DNA of 64,000 bases from Rubrobacter xylanophilus (GCF_007164525.1 NZ_AP019791.1:2405501-2469500); one strand, 5' to 3'; shown: positions 34,639-43,647, counted from the stretch's first letter. The notes: generated from the sequence alone by a model not told the origin. Translations and numbers: made by a program.

Positions 34639-35610
34639 ATGCGAAACCCGCTCGGCGCCCTCCTCCGCAGGCTGAGACACGAAGAAGAATTGAAGCTGAC
34701 CAGGGAGCGCGTCGCTCGCCAGCAGCGGGAGATCGAGAGCCTCCGGCGCCGCATGGAGGAGCTCGAAGAGCGGGCCGTCGGAGGCGACGGTTTGCCGGCC
34801 AGGCCGGAGAACTTCGTCTGGATCTTCGGCACCGGCAGGAGCGGGAGCACCTGGCTGGGGCGCATGCTGCGCGACCTCCGGGGCAACACGCTCTGGAACG
34901 AGCCGCTGGTGGGCTACATGCTCGGCCAGCTCTACCACGTCCGCGGCGAGTACCTCCACGACAACCCGAACTTCCTCCTCGGGGGGCCGAAGGAGACGTG
35001 GCTGCCCTCCGTGCGCCGCTTCATCCTCGACGCGGCGGCGGCGAAGTTCCCCCGGCACGCGGCGGTCCCTTCGAGGCGGGTGGTGGTCAAGGAGCCCCAC
35101 GGCTCGATGGGGGCCTCCATAATCTCGGAGGCGCTGCCGGAGAGCCGCATGATCCTACTGGTCCGCGACCCCAGGGACGTGGTCGCCTCGAGGCTCGACG
35201 CCCACAGGTCTGGCAGCTGGGCGAGGAAGGGCGTGAGGCCGGACGGGAGGGAAGACGAGTACGTGGAGCGAGATGCCCGGGTCTACGTGAGAGACATGGG
35301 GCACGCCGAGGCCGCCTACGAGATGCACCCGGGGCCGAAGACGACCGTGAGGTACGAGGACCTGAGGGCGGATCCGCTCGGCGGGATGCGCGCTCTGCTC
35401 TCCGCCCTGAGCATCCCCTTCCGCGAGGAAGATCTCGCCGCGGTCGTGGAGAGGCACGCCTGGGAGAACATCCCCGAGGAGGAGAAGGGGCCGGGCAAGA
35501 TTCGACGCAAGGCAAAGCCGGGAGGATGGCGGGAGGATCTCACCCCCGAGCAGGCGAAGGCGGTCGAGCGGGTGGCGGCCTCGTACATCGAGCGGTTCTA
35601 CCCGGATTGA
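34639..35610 (+). CDS. Sulfotransferase, subfamily A, copy 3
   Basis: A 323-residue P-loop sulfotransferase. After a basic N-terminus comes a coiled coil (about 12-46), then the PAPS loop GTGRSGSTWLGRML near residue 63 and LVRDPRDVVASRLD near residue 180. A 53-nt stretch around this motif (35128-35180) differs from copy 2 (34048-34100) at one base only. The C-terminus is KAKPGGWREDLTPEQAKAVE. The ATG was chosen from the leaderless promoter. This copy has no amidase partner, so it may come from a third, reduced duplication. Confidence 0.85.
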   Translation: MRNPLGALLRRLRHEEELKLTRERVARQQREIESLRRRMEELEERAVGGDGLPARPENFVWIFGTGRSGSTWLGRMLRDLRGNTLWNEPLVGYMLGQLYHVRGEYLHDNPNFLLGGPKETWLPSVRRFILDAAAAKFPRHAAVPSRRVVVKEPHGSMGASIISEALPESRMILLVRDPRDVVASRLDAHRSGSWARKGVRPDGREDEYVERDARVYVRDMGHAEAAYEMHPGPKTTVRYEDLRADPLGGMRALLSALSIPFREEDLAAVVERHAWENIPEEEKGPGKIRRKAKPGGWREDLTPEQAKAVERVAASYIERFYPD

Positions 35611-35732
35611 CGCGACAGGAGCGAGCGAGGATCGCGCCACCTGCCCATCTTGATATTCTCGCGGCGCGAATGTAATGTCGGGGCTCTCGAAGCTCTCGTT
35701 CGGATGGAGAATGGTAGGGTGCCCCGCGGATC

Positions 35733-37088
35733 ATGAACCCTGAAGCGAGACCACCGCAGGCAGGCCCGGACATCGGGAGAGACGGCAGCTCGGACCCGCC
35801 CCGAACGGCGCTGCTCGTACTGGGTATGCACCGCTCGGGGACCAGCGCGCTCGCCCGGATGCTCTCGCTCCTGGGGGCGGAGCTTCCCAAGCATGTTCTT
35901 GGTGCCAGACGGGGCAACGAGGCCGGCCACTGGGAGCCGGAGCGCCTGGTCATGCTCCACGACGAGATGCTGACGGAGGCGGGCAGCCGTTGGGACGACT
36001 GGCGCGGCTTCGATCCGGCCTCTCTCGGCAAGGAGCGGCTCGCCTACTACAGGGAGGAGATCTCCCGCCTGATCGGGGAGGAGTACGGGGAGGCCCGGCT
36101 CTTCGTGCTCAAGGACCCGCGCATCTGCCGCTTCGTCCCCCTCTACGAGGAGCTCCTCGCCGGGATGGGGATCGCGCCGCGCTTCGTCCTGACGTACCGC
36201 AACCCGATCTCCGTCCTCGACTCGCTCGCCGCGCGCGACGGCATGGCCTCCGCGCACGCGGCGGTCCTCTGGCTGCGTCACGTGCTCGACGCCGAGGCTG
36301 CGACCCGTGGCAGGCCCCGCGTCTTTCTCTCCTACGAGGAGTGCCTCGGCGACTGGCGCGCCGCTGCCGGGAAGACCGCAGCCGCGCTCGGGATCGAGTG
36401 GCCGCGAGATCCGGACGAGGCCGCGCCGAAGATCGACGCTCAGCTCTCTCCCGGCCTGCAGCACCACGCCGCCACGCCCGCCGACCTCGAGGCGGACCGG
36501 CGCGTCGGCCGTACGGTGCGCGAGGCGTACGCCGCACTGGTGGCGCTCTCCGCCGACGAGGGCGACGCCGCCGCGCTGGAGGCGCTCTCGCGAGTGAGGG
36601 CGGAGCTCGAGGCCGGAGATCCCGCGGCGCTCGGGTTGGGCGCGGACGACTGGCGCGCCATCGCATCGAGGGTGTTCACGGAGATGGCGACGCGCCAGTA
36701 CCGCGAGCGGCGCGACCGGGAGCACCTGCAGAGGCTGGTGGCGAAGCACCGGCGCGAGGCAGAGAACCTCGAGCGCCGGCTCGAGAGGCTGCTCGAGGAG
36801 CACAAGCGCGAGTCGGAGAAGTCCTCCCAGAACACAAGGCGGCTGCAAAAGCTAGGGCGGCTACAAAAGCGCAACAGGGAACTCGAGGCCGAGGTCTCCG
36901 CTCTTCGCCGCAGCACCTCCTGGCGGCTGACCAGGCCGCTGCGCGCCGCCGTGCGGCTCCTCACCGACCCGCGCGGGACCATAGCCTTCCTGCGCGCCGG
37001 GCGGGCCGGAAGGCCCGCCTCCGCACCCGCCGTTCCCAAGCCCGCGCCGAAGGCCGAGACCCCGCCCCCCGACGAAGAGAGGTTCTGA
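35733..37088 (+). CDS. Sulfotransferase-like protein with C-terminal coiled coil
   Basis: A 451-residue protein. Residues about 25-270 form a sulfotransferase-like domain: LVLGMHRSGTSALARML (P-loop), NEAGHWEPERLVMLHDEML, LKDPRICRFVPLYEELL and LTYRNPISVLDSLAARDG. Residues about 320-400 are a highly charged coiled coil, and RSTSWRLTRPLRAAVRLL follows, a motif often found at the ends of glycan-modifying enzymes. It is related to the gene at 43647. It probably transfers sulfate to a sugar, and the coiled coil may set up a complex with other enzymes. The ATG has no clear ribosome-binding site. Confidence 0.75.
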   Translation: MNPEARPPQAGPDIGRDGSSDPPRTALLVLGMHRSGTSALARMLSLLGAELPKHVLGARRGNEAGHWEPERLVMLHDEMLTEAGSRWDDWRGFDPASLGKERLAYYREEISRLIGEEYGEARLFVLKDPRICRFVPLYEELLAGMGIAPRFVLTYRNPISVLDSLAARDGMASAHAAVLWLRHVLDAEAATRGRPRVFLSYEECLGDWRAAAGKTAAALGIEWPRDPDEAAPKIDAQLSPGLQHHAATPADLEADRRVGRTVREAYAALVALSADEGDAAALEALSRVRAELEAGDPAALGLGADDWRAIASRVFTEMATRQYRERRDREHLQRLVAKHRREAENLERRLERLLEEHKRESEKSSQNTRRLQKLGRLQKRNRELEAEVSALRRSTSWRLTRPLRAAVRLLTDPRGTIAFLRAGRAGRPASAPAVPKPAPKAETPPPDEERF

Positions 37089-37282
37089 TCTTCGGGATCA
37101 TGGTGCTAAGATGCGCGGGGCTCGAGGCGAGAGCCGCCCGTCAGCGGAGAGCAACGGAGGAAGATAATCGTAGGCTGCAGAAGGGTGATCGTCCGTGAGT
37201 GATCCGCTCGCGCGCAGAGGTCGGTCGGACCACCGGTGAGCGGGCTGCCTGGGATGAGAGCCGCCACGGGGGGACCGGACGC

Positions 37283-38251
37283 GTGAGGGTCTCGGTCGTC
37301 ATCCTCACCCTCAACGCCGGTCCCGGGTTCCTGAACCTGCTGGAGAGGGTCCGCGCCCAGGAGGGGGACTTCGACGTGGAGCTCGTCGTCGTGGACTCCG
37401 GCTCCACGGACGGCACCGCGGAGCTGGCCGAGCGCTACGGGGCCTGCGTCCACCGCATCTCGAAGCGGGAGTTCAACCACGGCGCGACGCGCAACCTCGG
37501 GATCTCGCTCTCCTCCGGCGAGTACGTGGCCCTGCTGGTGCAGGACGCCCTACCGCTCGGCGAGGGGTGGCTGGCGGCGATGGTGGAGGACCTCGAGCGC
37601 GACGAACGGGTGGCGGGCGTCTACGGGCGCCAGCTCTCCCGCCCGGAGGCCGGCACCCTCACGCGGGTCCTCGTTAACAGCCTGGCCTCGGCGAGCCCCG
37701 AGCGCCGCGAGCAGTTCGCGGGCGGCCCGGAGGAGTACCGGAGGCTGCCCCCGCAGAAGCGGCGGCGCCTCGCCGCCTTCGACAACGTCAGCTCCTGCAT
37801 CCGGCGCTCGGTCTGGGAGGAGTTCCCCTTCGACAGGACGGACTTCGGGGAGGACATCCGGTGGGGCAAGAGGGTCGTCGAGGCCGGATACAAGCTGGTG
37901 TACGAGCCGCGCTCGGCCGTCTACCACTCGCACGAGCGGGGGGCGCTGTACGACCTGCGCCGCTACTACGTCAACCAGCGGGTGCTCTCGGAGCTCTTCG
38001 GGCTCGAGCCGGTCTCCGGCCTGCCGCGTCTGCCGCTCGCCGCCGCGCGCTCGGCGGCCCACGTCTACCGCCTCCTGCTCCGGGATGAGGTCGCCCGGAA
38101 GGAGGGGAGCCTCCGGCTCGTCCTGCTCGCGGCCCGCTTCGCCGCCCTCTCGCAGACCGGGAACCTCCTCGGAGCGCGGGGCGAGGCGCTCGCCCGCCTC
38201 AGCCCGCGCGCCCACGCGAGGCTGCACCGGTTCCTCAGCAAGGGGATATAG
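37283..38251 (+). CDS. Family 2 glycosyltransferase (rhamnosyltransferase-like)
   Basis: A 322-residue GT-A enzyme. It begins at VSVVILTLNAGPGFLNLLERV, continues with VDSGSTDGTAELAERYG, and has EFNHGATRNLGISLSSGEYV and LVQDALPLGEGWL. FPFDRTDFGEDIRWGKRV is the acceptor-side region. It resembles bacterial rhamnosyltransferases. The start is GTG at 37283 with GGGGGA about 10 nt upstream. A GTG at 37199 would add 28 residues, but codons there have a clearly lower third-position GC, so it was not chosen. A C-terminal helical region of 80 residues follows the catalytic domain. Confidence 0.82.
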   Translation: MRVSVVILTLNAGPGFLNLLERVRAQEGDFDVELVVVDSGSTDGTAELAERYGACVHRISKREFNHGATRNLGISLSSGEYVALLVQDALPLGEGWLAAMVEDLERDERVAGVYGRQLSRPEAGTLTRVLVNSLASASPERREQFAGGPEEYRRLPPQKRRRLAAFDNVSSCIRRSVWEEFPFDRTDFGEDIRWGKRVVEAGYKLVYEPRSAVYHSHERGALYDLRRYYVNQRVLSELFGLEPVSGLPRLPLAAARSAAHVYRLLLRDEVARKEGSLRLVLLAARFAALSQTGNLLGARGEALARLSPRAHARLHRFLSKGI

Positions 38252-38300
38252 GACAGGCCGGGCTCCCGTAGAACGGGTCACGTATGGTAGTATGTAGGGC

Positions 38301-38522
38301 ATGAAGAAGACCACGGTTTATCTGCCGGATGATCTCAAGAGAGCGCTGGAACGGGCTTCGGAGATCTCCGGGCGCAGTGAGGCGGAGCTGATCCGGGAGG
38401 CGGTGCGGAACCTGACGAGCGGGTTCGAGCCTCCACGGCCGAGGCTGCCGTTGTTCTCCAGCGGGGATCCCACGCTGGCCGAGAGGGTGGATCGGGAGCT
38501 GGCCGGCTTCGGCGAGCGGTGA
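38301..38522 (+). CDS. Ribbon-helix-helix antitoxin (VapB-like)
   Basis: A 73-residue protein. The ribbon strand is KTTVYLPDDLKRAL, followed by helices with GRSEAELIREAVRNL: a CopG/RHH fold that binds DNA. The C-terminal tail is the likely toxin-binding segment. It overlaps the PIN-domain gene by one base, the standard antitoxin-first arrangement. TAGTAT at 38288-38293 ends 7 nt before the ATG, so the transcript is probably leaderless; the repeated GTATG around it may be the RHH operator. Confidence 0.85.
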   Translation: MKKTTVYLPDDLKRALERASEISGRSEAELIREAVRNLTSGFEPPRPRLPLFSSGDPTLAERVDRELAGFGER

Positions 38523-38938
38523 TGATCCTGGACACCAGCGGGCTGCTGGCGGCCATCGACTCGGACCAGCGCTCGCACGCCGCCGCGAGAAGGGCGATCG
38601 AGGCGGACGGGGGGCCGTTCATCCTCTCGCCGTTCGTGCTCGCGGAGCTGGACTACCTTCTCGCCACCCGGGTGGGAAGAGGGGCGCAACTCGCGTTGCT
38701 CGACGAGGTCGGGCGCGGAGCCTACCGCCTCGAGCGGTTCACGGCCACGGACGTGGCGCGGGCCACGGAGGTGCTGAGGAGGTACGAAGACCTCGACCTC
38801 GGTCTCACGGACGCGTCGAACGTGGTGCTCTCCCGCCGCCACGGCGTCTCCGACATCCTCACCCTCGACGAGCGGCACTTCCGGGTGCTCTCCGCCGCGG
38901 AGAACCGGCCGTTCCGGCTGCTGCCCGCCGATCTGTAG
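38522..38938 (+). CDS. PIN-domain toxin (VapC-like ribonuclease)
   Basis: A 138-residue PIN domain. The metal-binding acids are visible: MILDTSGLLAAID, ELDYLL, LTDASNVVLS and DERHFR. VapC toxins are endoribonucleases that cut tRNA or rRNA when the antitoxin is degraded. The ATG overlaps the antitoxin stop; a GTG 3 nt upstream is also possible. The pair lies within the glycan locus with no other link to it. It may stabilise the locus against loss (inference). Confidence 0.86.
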   Translation: MILDTSGLLAAIDSDQRSHAAARRAIEADGGPFILSPFVLAELDYLLATRVGRGAQLALLDEVGRGAYRLERFTATDVARATEVLRRYEDLDLGLTDASNVVLSRRHGVSDILTLDERHFRVLSAAENRPFRLLPADL

Positions 38939-39037
38939 GAGGTGTCCGGAACGCCGCGGGTCGGTTATGAGCCTCCTCTTGCGGGGGCCAGCGTCGCAAC
39001 TCCCGGCCGATGTCTCAGCAAAGGCGTATGGATCCCG

Positions 39038-39043
39038 TATAAT
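39038..39043 (+). promoter_or_regulatory. -10 element (TATAAT) of sulfotransferase 5
   Basis: A perfect TATAAT, 8 nt upstream of the GTG at 39052. The transcript would start at or very close to the start codon. The -35 region is weak (TCAGCA with a 17-bp spacer). Confidence 0.6.
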
Positions 39044-39051
39044 CCGCCATC

Positions 39052-40173
39052 GTGAACGTCGAGCGCGTCATAGAGCGCCTGAGGGACTACCGGGCGCAGA
39101 ACGAGCGCTTCGACCGGCTGGTCACCGCCGTGATGTCCAACGAGCTGACCGGGAAGGCCGTGCGCGCGGCGGTCATCAAGGCGGACGCCATCTCCCGGTC
39201 GAGGCGCAGGGCGAGCCCGGGAGAGTACGAGACCGTCTTCTTCATAGCCGGGGAGATGCGCTCCGGGACCTCCTGGCTCAGGCGGACGCTGAGCGCGCAC
39301 CCCGAGATAGCCTGCGGGCACGAGGGGAGCTTCTTCGGGCGGGGCTACGAGCGCGAGGAGATCCCCGTCTACACCGCCCCCGTCTCCAGCCTCACCCGCG
39401 CCCTCGCCGGCTCGGAGGAGCTGAGGGTATGGCACGGGCTCCCGTGGAACCGCTGGAGCGACGACTACGAGGCCGACCTGCGCAACCTCGTCCGTCTCTC
39501 GGTGGACTACTTCCTCTCCAAGGAGGTCGCCCGCACCGGCAAGAGGATCGTCGGGGACAAGAGCCCGCAGCACACCGAGAACCTCGACGAGATCCACGAG
39601 TACTACCCCGACGCGCGGGTGATCCACATCGTGCGCGACGGGCGGGACGTGGCGGTCTCCGCGATGCACCACTGGTGGCGGGAGGCGAAGGACCGGCCCG
39701 GCGGGATCTTCGAGCTCACCCGGGAGGAGCTCGAGATCCGGGATGCCTACCTCGCGGATCGGGAAGGGTTTCTGAAGAGCGGGCGCTCTATCTTCACCGA
39801 GGAGCGGCTGCGACAGCTGGCCCGCCGCTGGAGCCACCGGGTCGGCAAGGCACGCCGCGACGGCACCGCCCTCTTCGGCGACAGGTACCTGGAGATCCGC
39901 TACGAGGACTTGTTGCAAGACACCCCTGCCACCCTGTTCAAGGTTCTGGAGTTCCTCGGGGCCCGGCGTGGAGATCCCATCGTCGAGCGTTGCATCAGGG
40001 CCAGCAGCTTCGAACGCGTCTCCAGCCGCCGGCAGGGCGAGGAGGACGCTACCTCCTTCTTCAGAAAGGGCGTTGCGGGCGACTGGAAGAACGTCTTCAC
40101 CGAGCGGGACCGGCGGGTGTACGGGGAGATCGCCGGCCGGCGGCTGGCGGAGATGGGCTACGAGGTGCCGTGA
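39052..40173 (+). CDS. Sulfotransferase, subfamily B, copy 1
   Basis: A 373-residue P-loop sulfotransferase. The PAPS loop is IAGEMRSGTSWLRRTL near residue 68. GDKSPQHTENLDEI and IVRDGRDVAVSAMHHWWREA (about 195-214) hold the 3'-phosphate site. The C-terminal RKGVAGDWKNVFTERDRR is shared with the gene at 42387, so the two are paralogues distinct from subfamily A. It is predicted to sulfate a sugar or other polymer group. The GTG start is fixed by the TATAAT 8 nt upstream. The stop overlaps the next gene, a glycosyltransferase. Confidence 0.86.
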   Translation: MNVERVIERLRDYRAQNERFDRLVTAVMSNELTGKAVRAAVIKADAISRSRRRASPGEYETVFFIAGEMRSGTSWLRRTLSAHPEIACGHEGSFFGRGYEREEIPVYTAPVSSLTRALAGSEELRVWHGLPWNRWSDDYEADLRNLVRLSVDYFLSKEVARTGKRIVGDKSPQHTENLDEIHEYYPDARVIHIVRDGRDVAVSAMHHWWREAKDRPGGIFELTREELEIRDAYLADREGFLKSGRSIFTEERLRQLARRWSHRVGKARRDGTALFGDRYLEIRYEDLLQDTPATLFKVLEFLGARRGDPIVERCIRASSFERVSSRRQGEEDATSFFRKGVAGDWKNVFTERDRRVYGEIAGRRLAEMGYEVP

Positions 40174-41531
40174 GGGTCCTGTTCGCCGCGCACCAGTTCT
40201 TCCCCGAGCACTACGCGGGGGTGGAGATCGTCACGCTTGGTCTGGCCAAGCAGCTGCGCGCCCGCGGACACGAGACGTTCGTGCTGGCCCCGAAGAGAAG
40301 CATACCCGGCAACAACATAGAGCCCGGTCAGATAGAGGACTACGAGTTCGAAGGAATCCCCGTTCGCAGGGTGGGGCGTCCGAAGGAGGGGCTGAACCGT
40401 CCCTATCGCCTGGACTACGAGAACGAGGTCATGGCCGGGCGCGCGCGGGAGTACATGCGGGAGGTGAAGCCGGACGTGGTGCACGCCGAGCACTTCCAGG
40501 GGCTGTCCGCCGCGGTGATCCCGGCGTTCAAAGAGTTCGGCGTCCCGCTGGTGTACACCGCGACGGACTTCTGGACCATGTGCCCGGTCGTGGACTTCCG
40601 CCGGCACGACGGTGCGATGTGCCGGGGACCGGAGCTCCACCACTGCATCCGCTGCATAGCGAGCCGGCACCAGGGCAGCCGCCTGAAGGCCGTGATGGAC
40701 CGGACCCCCGATGCAGCCGTCCGACTGGCTGCAAAGCTCTCCTCCACGCCGCTTGGGACGCGCCTGCACCCGCTGCGGCAGGTGCGGGCGCTCCGGGAGC
40801 GCCCCGCATACATACGGGAGAGGATGAAGATGGTGGACAGGATCATCGTGTACACCCGGCTCATGCGGGAGCTGCTGCTCGCCAACGGCATCGGCGAGGA
40901 TAAAAAAATAGTCGTCTCGCCCTACGGCATAGACACCTCCCGCATCGCGGGGCTGCCACGTAACACCTCCGAACCACCGCCCCTGCGCGTGGGGTTCATC
41001 GGCACGCTGGCCCCGCACAAGGGCTGCGACATCCTCATCCGGGCCTTCAGGATGCTGCCCCCGGAGATGGAGGCCGAGCTCAAGATCTACGGCAACCTGG
41101 AGCGCTTCAAGCCCTTCGTGCGGCACCTGCGGCGGCTCGCCGCGGGCGACCCGAGGATAGCCTTCCCTGGGCCCTTCCAGCGGGAGGAGGTCGGAGAGGT
41201 GCTCTCCGGGCTCGACGTGCTGGTGGTTCCCTCCCGCTGGTACGAGAACCAGCCGGGTGTGATCCTGGAGGCCTTCGCCGCCGGGATGCCCGTGGTCGCC
41301 ACCGACCTCGGCGGCATGAGCGAGTTCGTCCGCCACGAGGAGAACGGGCTTCTCTTCGGGCTCGACGACCCCGTGGACCTCGCCCGCCAGCTGCGCCGGC
41401 TCTACGAAGAGCCAGGGCTTCTGCGACGCCTGCGGGAGGGCATAGGCCCGGTGAAGACCGTGGAGGAGGACGCCGCGGAGCTGGAGGCCCTCTACGAATC
41501 GCTCCTCTCCGGGAGGGAGCGGGTGGTCTGA
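40170..41531 (+). CDS. Family 4-type glycosyltransferase (GT-B)
   Basis: A 453-residue GT-B glycosyltransferase. The N-terminus is VLFAAHQFFPEHYAGVEIVTLGLA. The C-terminal domain has FIGTLAPHKGCDILIRAF, VPSRWYENQPGVILEAFAAGMPVVATDLGG, with the conserved donor-binding E-x7-E. A cysteine-rich insertion is visible near residue 145 (MCPVVDFRR, MCRGPELHHCIRC), as in transferases of this subclass. The GTG start overlaps the preceding sulfotransferase (GTGA), and rfbD follows after one base. A role in adding rhamnose or another sugar to the polymer backbone fits the operon. Confidence 0.87.
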   Translation: MRVLFAAHQFFPEHYAGVEIVTLGLAKQLRARGHETFVLAPKRSIPGNNIEPGQIEDYEFEGIPVRRVGRPKEGLNRPYRLDYENEVMAGRAREYMREVKPDVVHAEHFQGLSAAVIPAFKEFGVPLVYTATDFWTMCPVVDFRRHDGAMCRGPELHHCIRCIASRHQGSRLKAVMDRTPDAAVRLAAKLSSTPLGTRLHPLRQVRALRERPAYIRERMKMVDRIIVYTRLMRELLLANGIGEDKKIVVSPYGIDTSRIAGLPRNTSEPPPLRVGFIGTLAPHKGCDILIRAFRMLPPEMEAELKIYGNLERFKPFVRHLRRLAAGDPRIAFPGPFQREEVGEVLSGLDVLVVPSRWYENQPGVILEAFAAGMPVVATDLGGMSEFVRHEENGLLFGLDDPVDLARQLRRLYEEPGLLRRLREGIGPVKTVEEDAAELEALYESLLSGRERVV

Positions 41532-41532
41532 G

Positions 41533-42390
41533 ATGAGCGGTGCGGCACGGCGGGTGCTCGTGACCGGAGCCGGAGGGCAGCTCGGCAGGGAGCTCGCCGT
41601 AAGGCTCCCCGAGTACGGGTACGAGGTGGTGGCGCTCGGCCACGGTGAGCTGGACATCGCGGACGCCGGCGCGGTCGGGGAGGCGCTCCGGCGGCACGCG
41701 CCGGAGGTGGTGGTCAACGCCGCGGCCTACACGAACGTGGACGGCTGTGAGTCCGAGAGCGTCCTCGCCTACCGCATCAACGCCCTCGGGCCGCGCAACC
41801 TGGCCCAGAGCTGCGAGCGGATGGGGTGCGAGCTGTTGCACGTGAGCACCAACTACGTCTTCGACGGAAGCTCAGAGCGGCCCTATGCGCCCTGGGACCG
41901 GCCCAACCCTTTGAGCGTCTACGGGGCCACCAAGCTCGCTGGGGAGGAGTACGTGAGGCATCTCTGCACCCGGTGGTACCTGGTGCGGACCGCGGGGGTC
42001 TACGGCGAGGGCCGCAACTTCGTGCGCACCATGCTGCGGGCCGCGCGGGAGAGGAAGACCCTCAAGGTAAAGGACGACGAGTACATCTCGCCGACCTACG
42101 CCCGGGATCTCGCCCGGGGCATCGCGCGGATAATCCAGGGTGGACTCTACGGCATCTACCACGTCACCAACGCGGGCTCCTGCTCCTGGCACGAGTTCGC
42201 CCGCGAGATCTTCCGGATAGCCGGGATGGACGTGGAGGTTGTCCCGGTGCCGAGCTCCGGTTATCCTCTCCCGGCGGCGCGGCCGGCCAACGGGGTGCTC
42301 TCCTCGCCCGATGGACCCGCGCTGCGGCACTGGAGGGAGGCGTTGGCCGAGTACCTGAGAGAGGAGCTGGGTCGGGAGCGACACGCATGA
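41533..42390 (+). CDS. rfbD: dTDP-4-dehydrorhamnose reductase
   Basis: A 285-residue SDR. It starts VLVTGAGGQLGRELAVRL, has VVNAAAYTNVDGCES, STNYVFDGSSERPY and the catalytic YGATKLAGEEYV. It reduces dTDP-4-keto-rhamnose to dTDP-L-rhamnose with NAD(P)H. This completes the pathway whose first three genes lie 20 kb upstream at 19255-21751. The ATG starts one base after the glycosyltransferase gene, and its stop overlaps the next sulfotransferase. The last 30 residues (about 250-285) vary, as usual. Confidence 0.93.
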   Translation: MSGAARRVLVTGAGGQLGRELAVRLPEYGYEVVALGHGELDIADAGAVGEALRRHAPEVVVNAAAYTNVDGCESESVLAYRINALGPRNLAQSCERMGCELLHVSTNYVFDGSSERPYAPWDRPNPLSVYGATKLAGEEYVRHLCTRWYLVRTAGVYGEGRNFVRTMLRAARERKTLKVKDDEYISPTYARDLARGIARIIQGGLYGIYHVTNAGSCSWHEFAREIFRIAGMDVEVVPVPSSGYPLPAARPANGVLSSPDGPALRHWREALAEYLREELGRERHA

Positions 42391-43562
42391 AGTTGAGCTA
42401 TATCAAGGAGAAGCTTCCCGTCGGGAAGGCGACGGAGAGGGCGCGTTACCTGCTCGGCAGGGACGGTCTCCTGACCTCGCGGCTTTTCGAGGGGCGACGT
42501 CTGCGGCGGCAGCTGGCCTTGAAAAACCGCGAGATCGCCGCGCTAAAAGAGGAGCTGGCCCGGCGATCTCGCGGCCCCGCCGCCACCCGGATGCCGCCCG
42601 TCAGCCCCGACGTGTTCTTCGTCGTGGGACATCAGAAGTCCGGCACCACCTGGCTCATGAAGATGCTCGACGCCCACCCCGAGATCCTGTGCCGGGGCGA
42701 GGGACGGCCCTTCGGGCGCAACTTCCGCCAGAAGCACAAGGCCGGCAGAGGAGGTTATCCCCCGGTCTCCCTCTACAACGCCATCGCCGACTCCCGGGGC
42801 TTGAGGCTCTGGATCCAGCGTTCGGTGTGGACCAAGCGCGACCGGCTCGATGAGCACCTCAACAACCTGACCCGCCTCGCCATCGAGTACTTCCTGACCC
42901 AGGAGCTGGTGGAGAGCGGCAAGCGCATGGTGGGGGACAAGACTGTGTTGCTCACCCCGGACATCGTGGAGGAGATAGCGGCGGTGTACCCGGAGGCGAA
43001 GGTGATCCACATAATCCGGGACGGGCGTGACGTCGCCGTCTCCACCATGCACCACATCTGGAACCAGGCCGAGGACCGCGGGGGACACAGCAGGATCACC
43101 CCGGCCCAGCGGGAGAAGCGCGAGGCGTACTGGAAGGATCCCGAGGGCCTCATAAAACACGGCGGAGGCATCTTCCCCGACGGCTGGCTCCGCAACTACG
43201 CCGCCCAGTGGAAACGAAGGGTTGGCAAAACGGTGGAGGACGGCCCCACACTGCTGGGCCAGAACTACGCCGAGGTCCGGTACGAGGACCTGCTGGCCCG
43301 CCCCCACGAGGAGCTTGCTCGCCTGCTGCGGTTTCTCGGCGCCGACGCGGGGGAAGAGCGGGTGCGCGGGTGCGTGGAGGCCGCCTCCTTCGAGAAGCTC
43401 TCCAGGGGACGCCGGCGCGGCGAGGAGGCCCCCGACTTCTTTCGCAAGGGAATAGCCGGCGACTGGAAAAACGTCTTCACCGAGCACAACCGGCGGGAGT
43501 TCAAGGAGGCCGCGGGCGACCTCCTGATCCAGCTTGGCTACGAGCGCGACGAAAGCTGGTAA
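42387..43562 (+). CDS. Sulfotransferase, subfamily B, copy 2
   Basis: A 391-residue P-loop sulfotransferase with an N-terminal basic and helical segment of about 60 residues. The PAPS loop is VVGHQKSGTTWLMKML near residue 75; IIRDGRDVAVSTMHHIWNQA stands near residue 210. The C-terminal RKGIAGDWKNVFTEHNRR matches the gene at 39052. The ATG overlaps the rfbD stop, so the enzyme is translated together with rhamnose synthesis. Sulfation of rhamnose or a neighbouring sugar is a reasonable inference. Confidence 0.87.
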   Translation: MKLSYIKEKLPVGKATERARYLLGRDGLLTSRLFEGRRLRRQLALKNREIAALKEELARRSRGPAATRMPPVSPDVFFVVGHQKSGTTWLMKMLDAHPEILCRGEGRPFGRNFRQKHKAGRGGYPPVSLYNAIADSRGLRLWIQRSVWTKRDRLDEHLNNLTRLAIEYFLTQELVESGKRMVGDKTVLLTPDIVEEIAAVYPEAKVIHIIRDGRDVAVSTMHHIWNQAEDRGGHSRITPAQREKREAYWKDPEGLIKHGGGIFPDGWLRNYAAQWKRRVGKTVEDGPTLLGQNYAEVRYEDLLARPHEELARLLRFLGADAGEERVRGCVEAASFEKLSRGRRRGEEAPDFFRKGIAGDWKNVFTEHNRREFKEAAGDLLIQLGYERDESW

Positions 43563-43625
43563 GCCGCAGACGATCTGCGAAAATTTCCGGTCTGGAAGAG
43601 GCTGTGGAGAGTCGGCTCGGGAAGA

Positions 43626-43647
43626 GAGATAGAACTGAGATAGAACT
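43626..43647 (+). repeat. Tandem 11-bp direct repeat before sulfotransferase 7
   Basis: GAGATAGAACT is repeated exactly and adjacently (43626-43636, 43637-43647). The second copy ends in the T of the TTG start codon. Purpose unknown. Confidence 0.55.
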
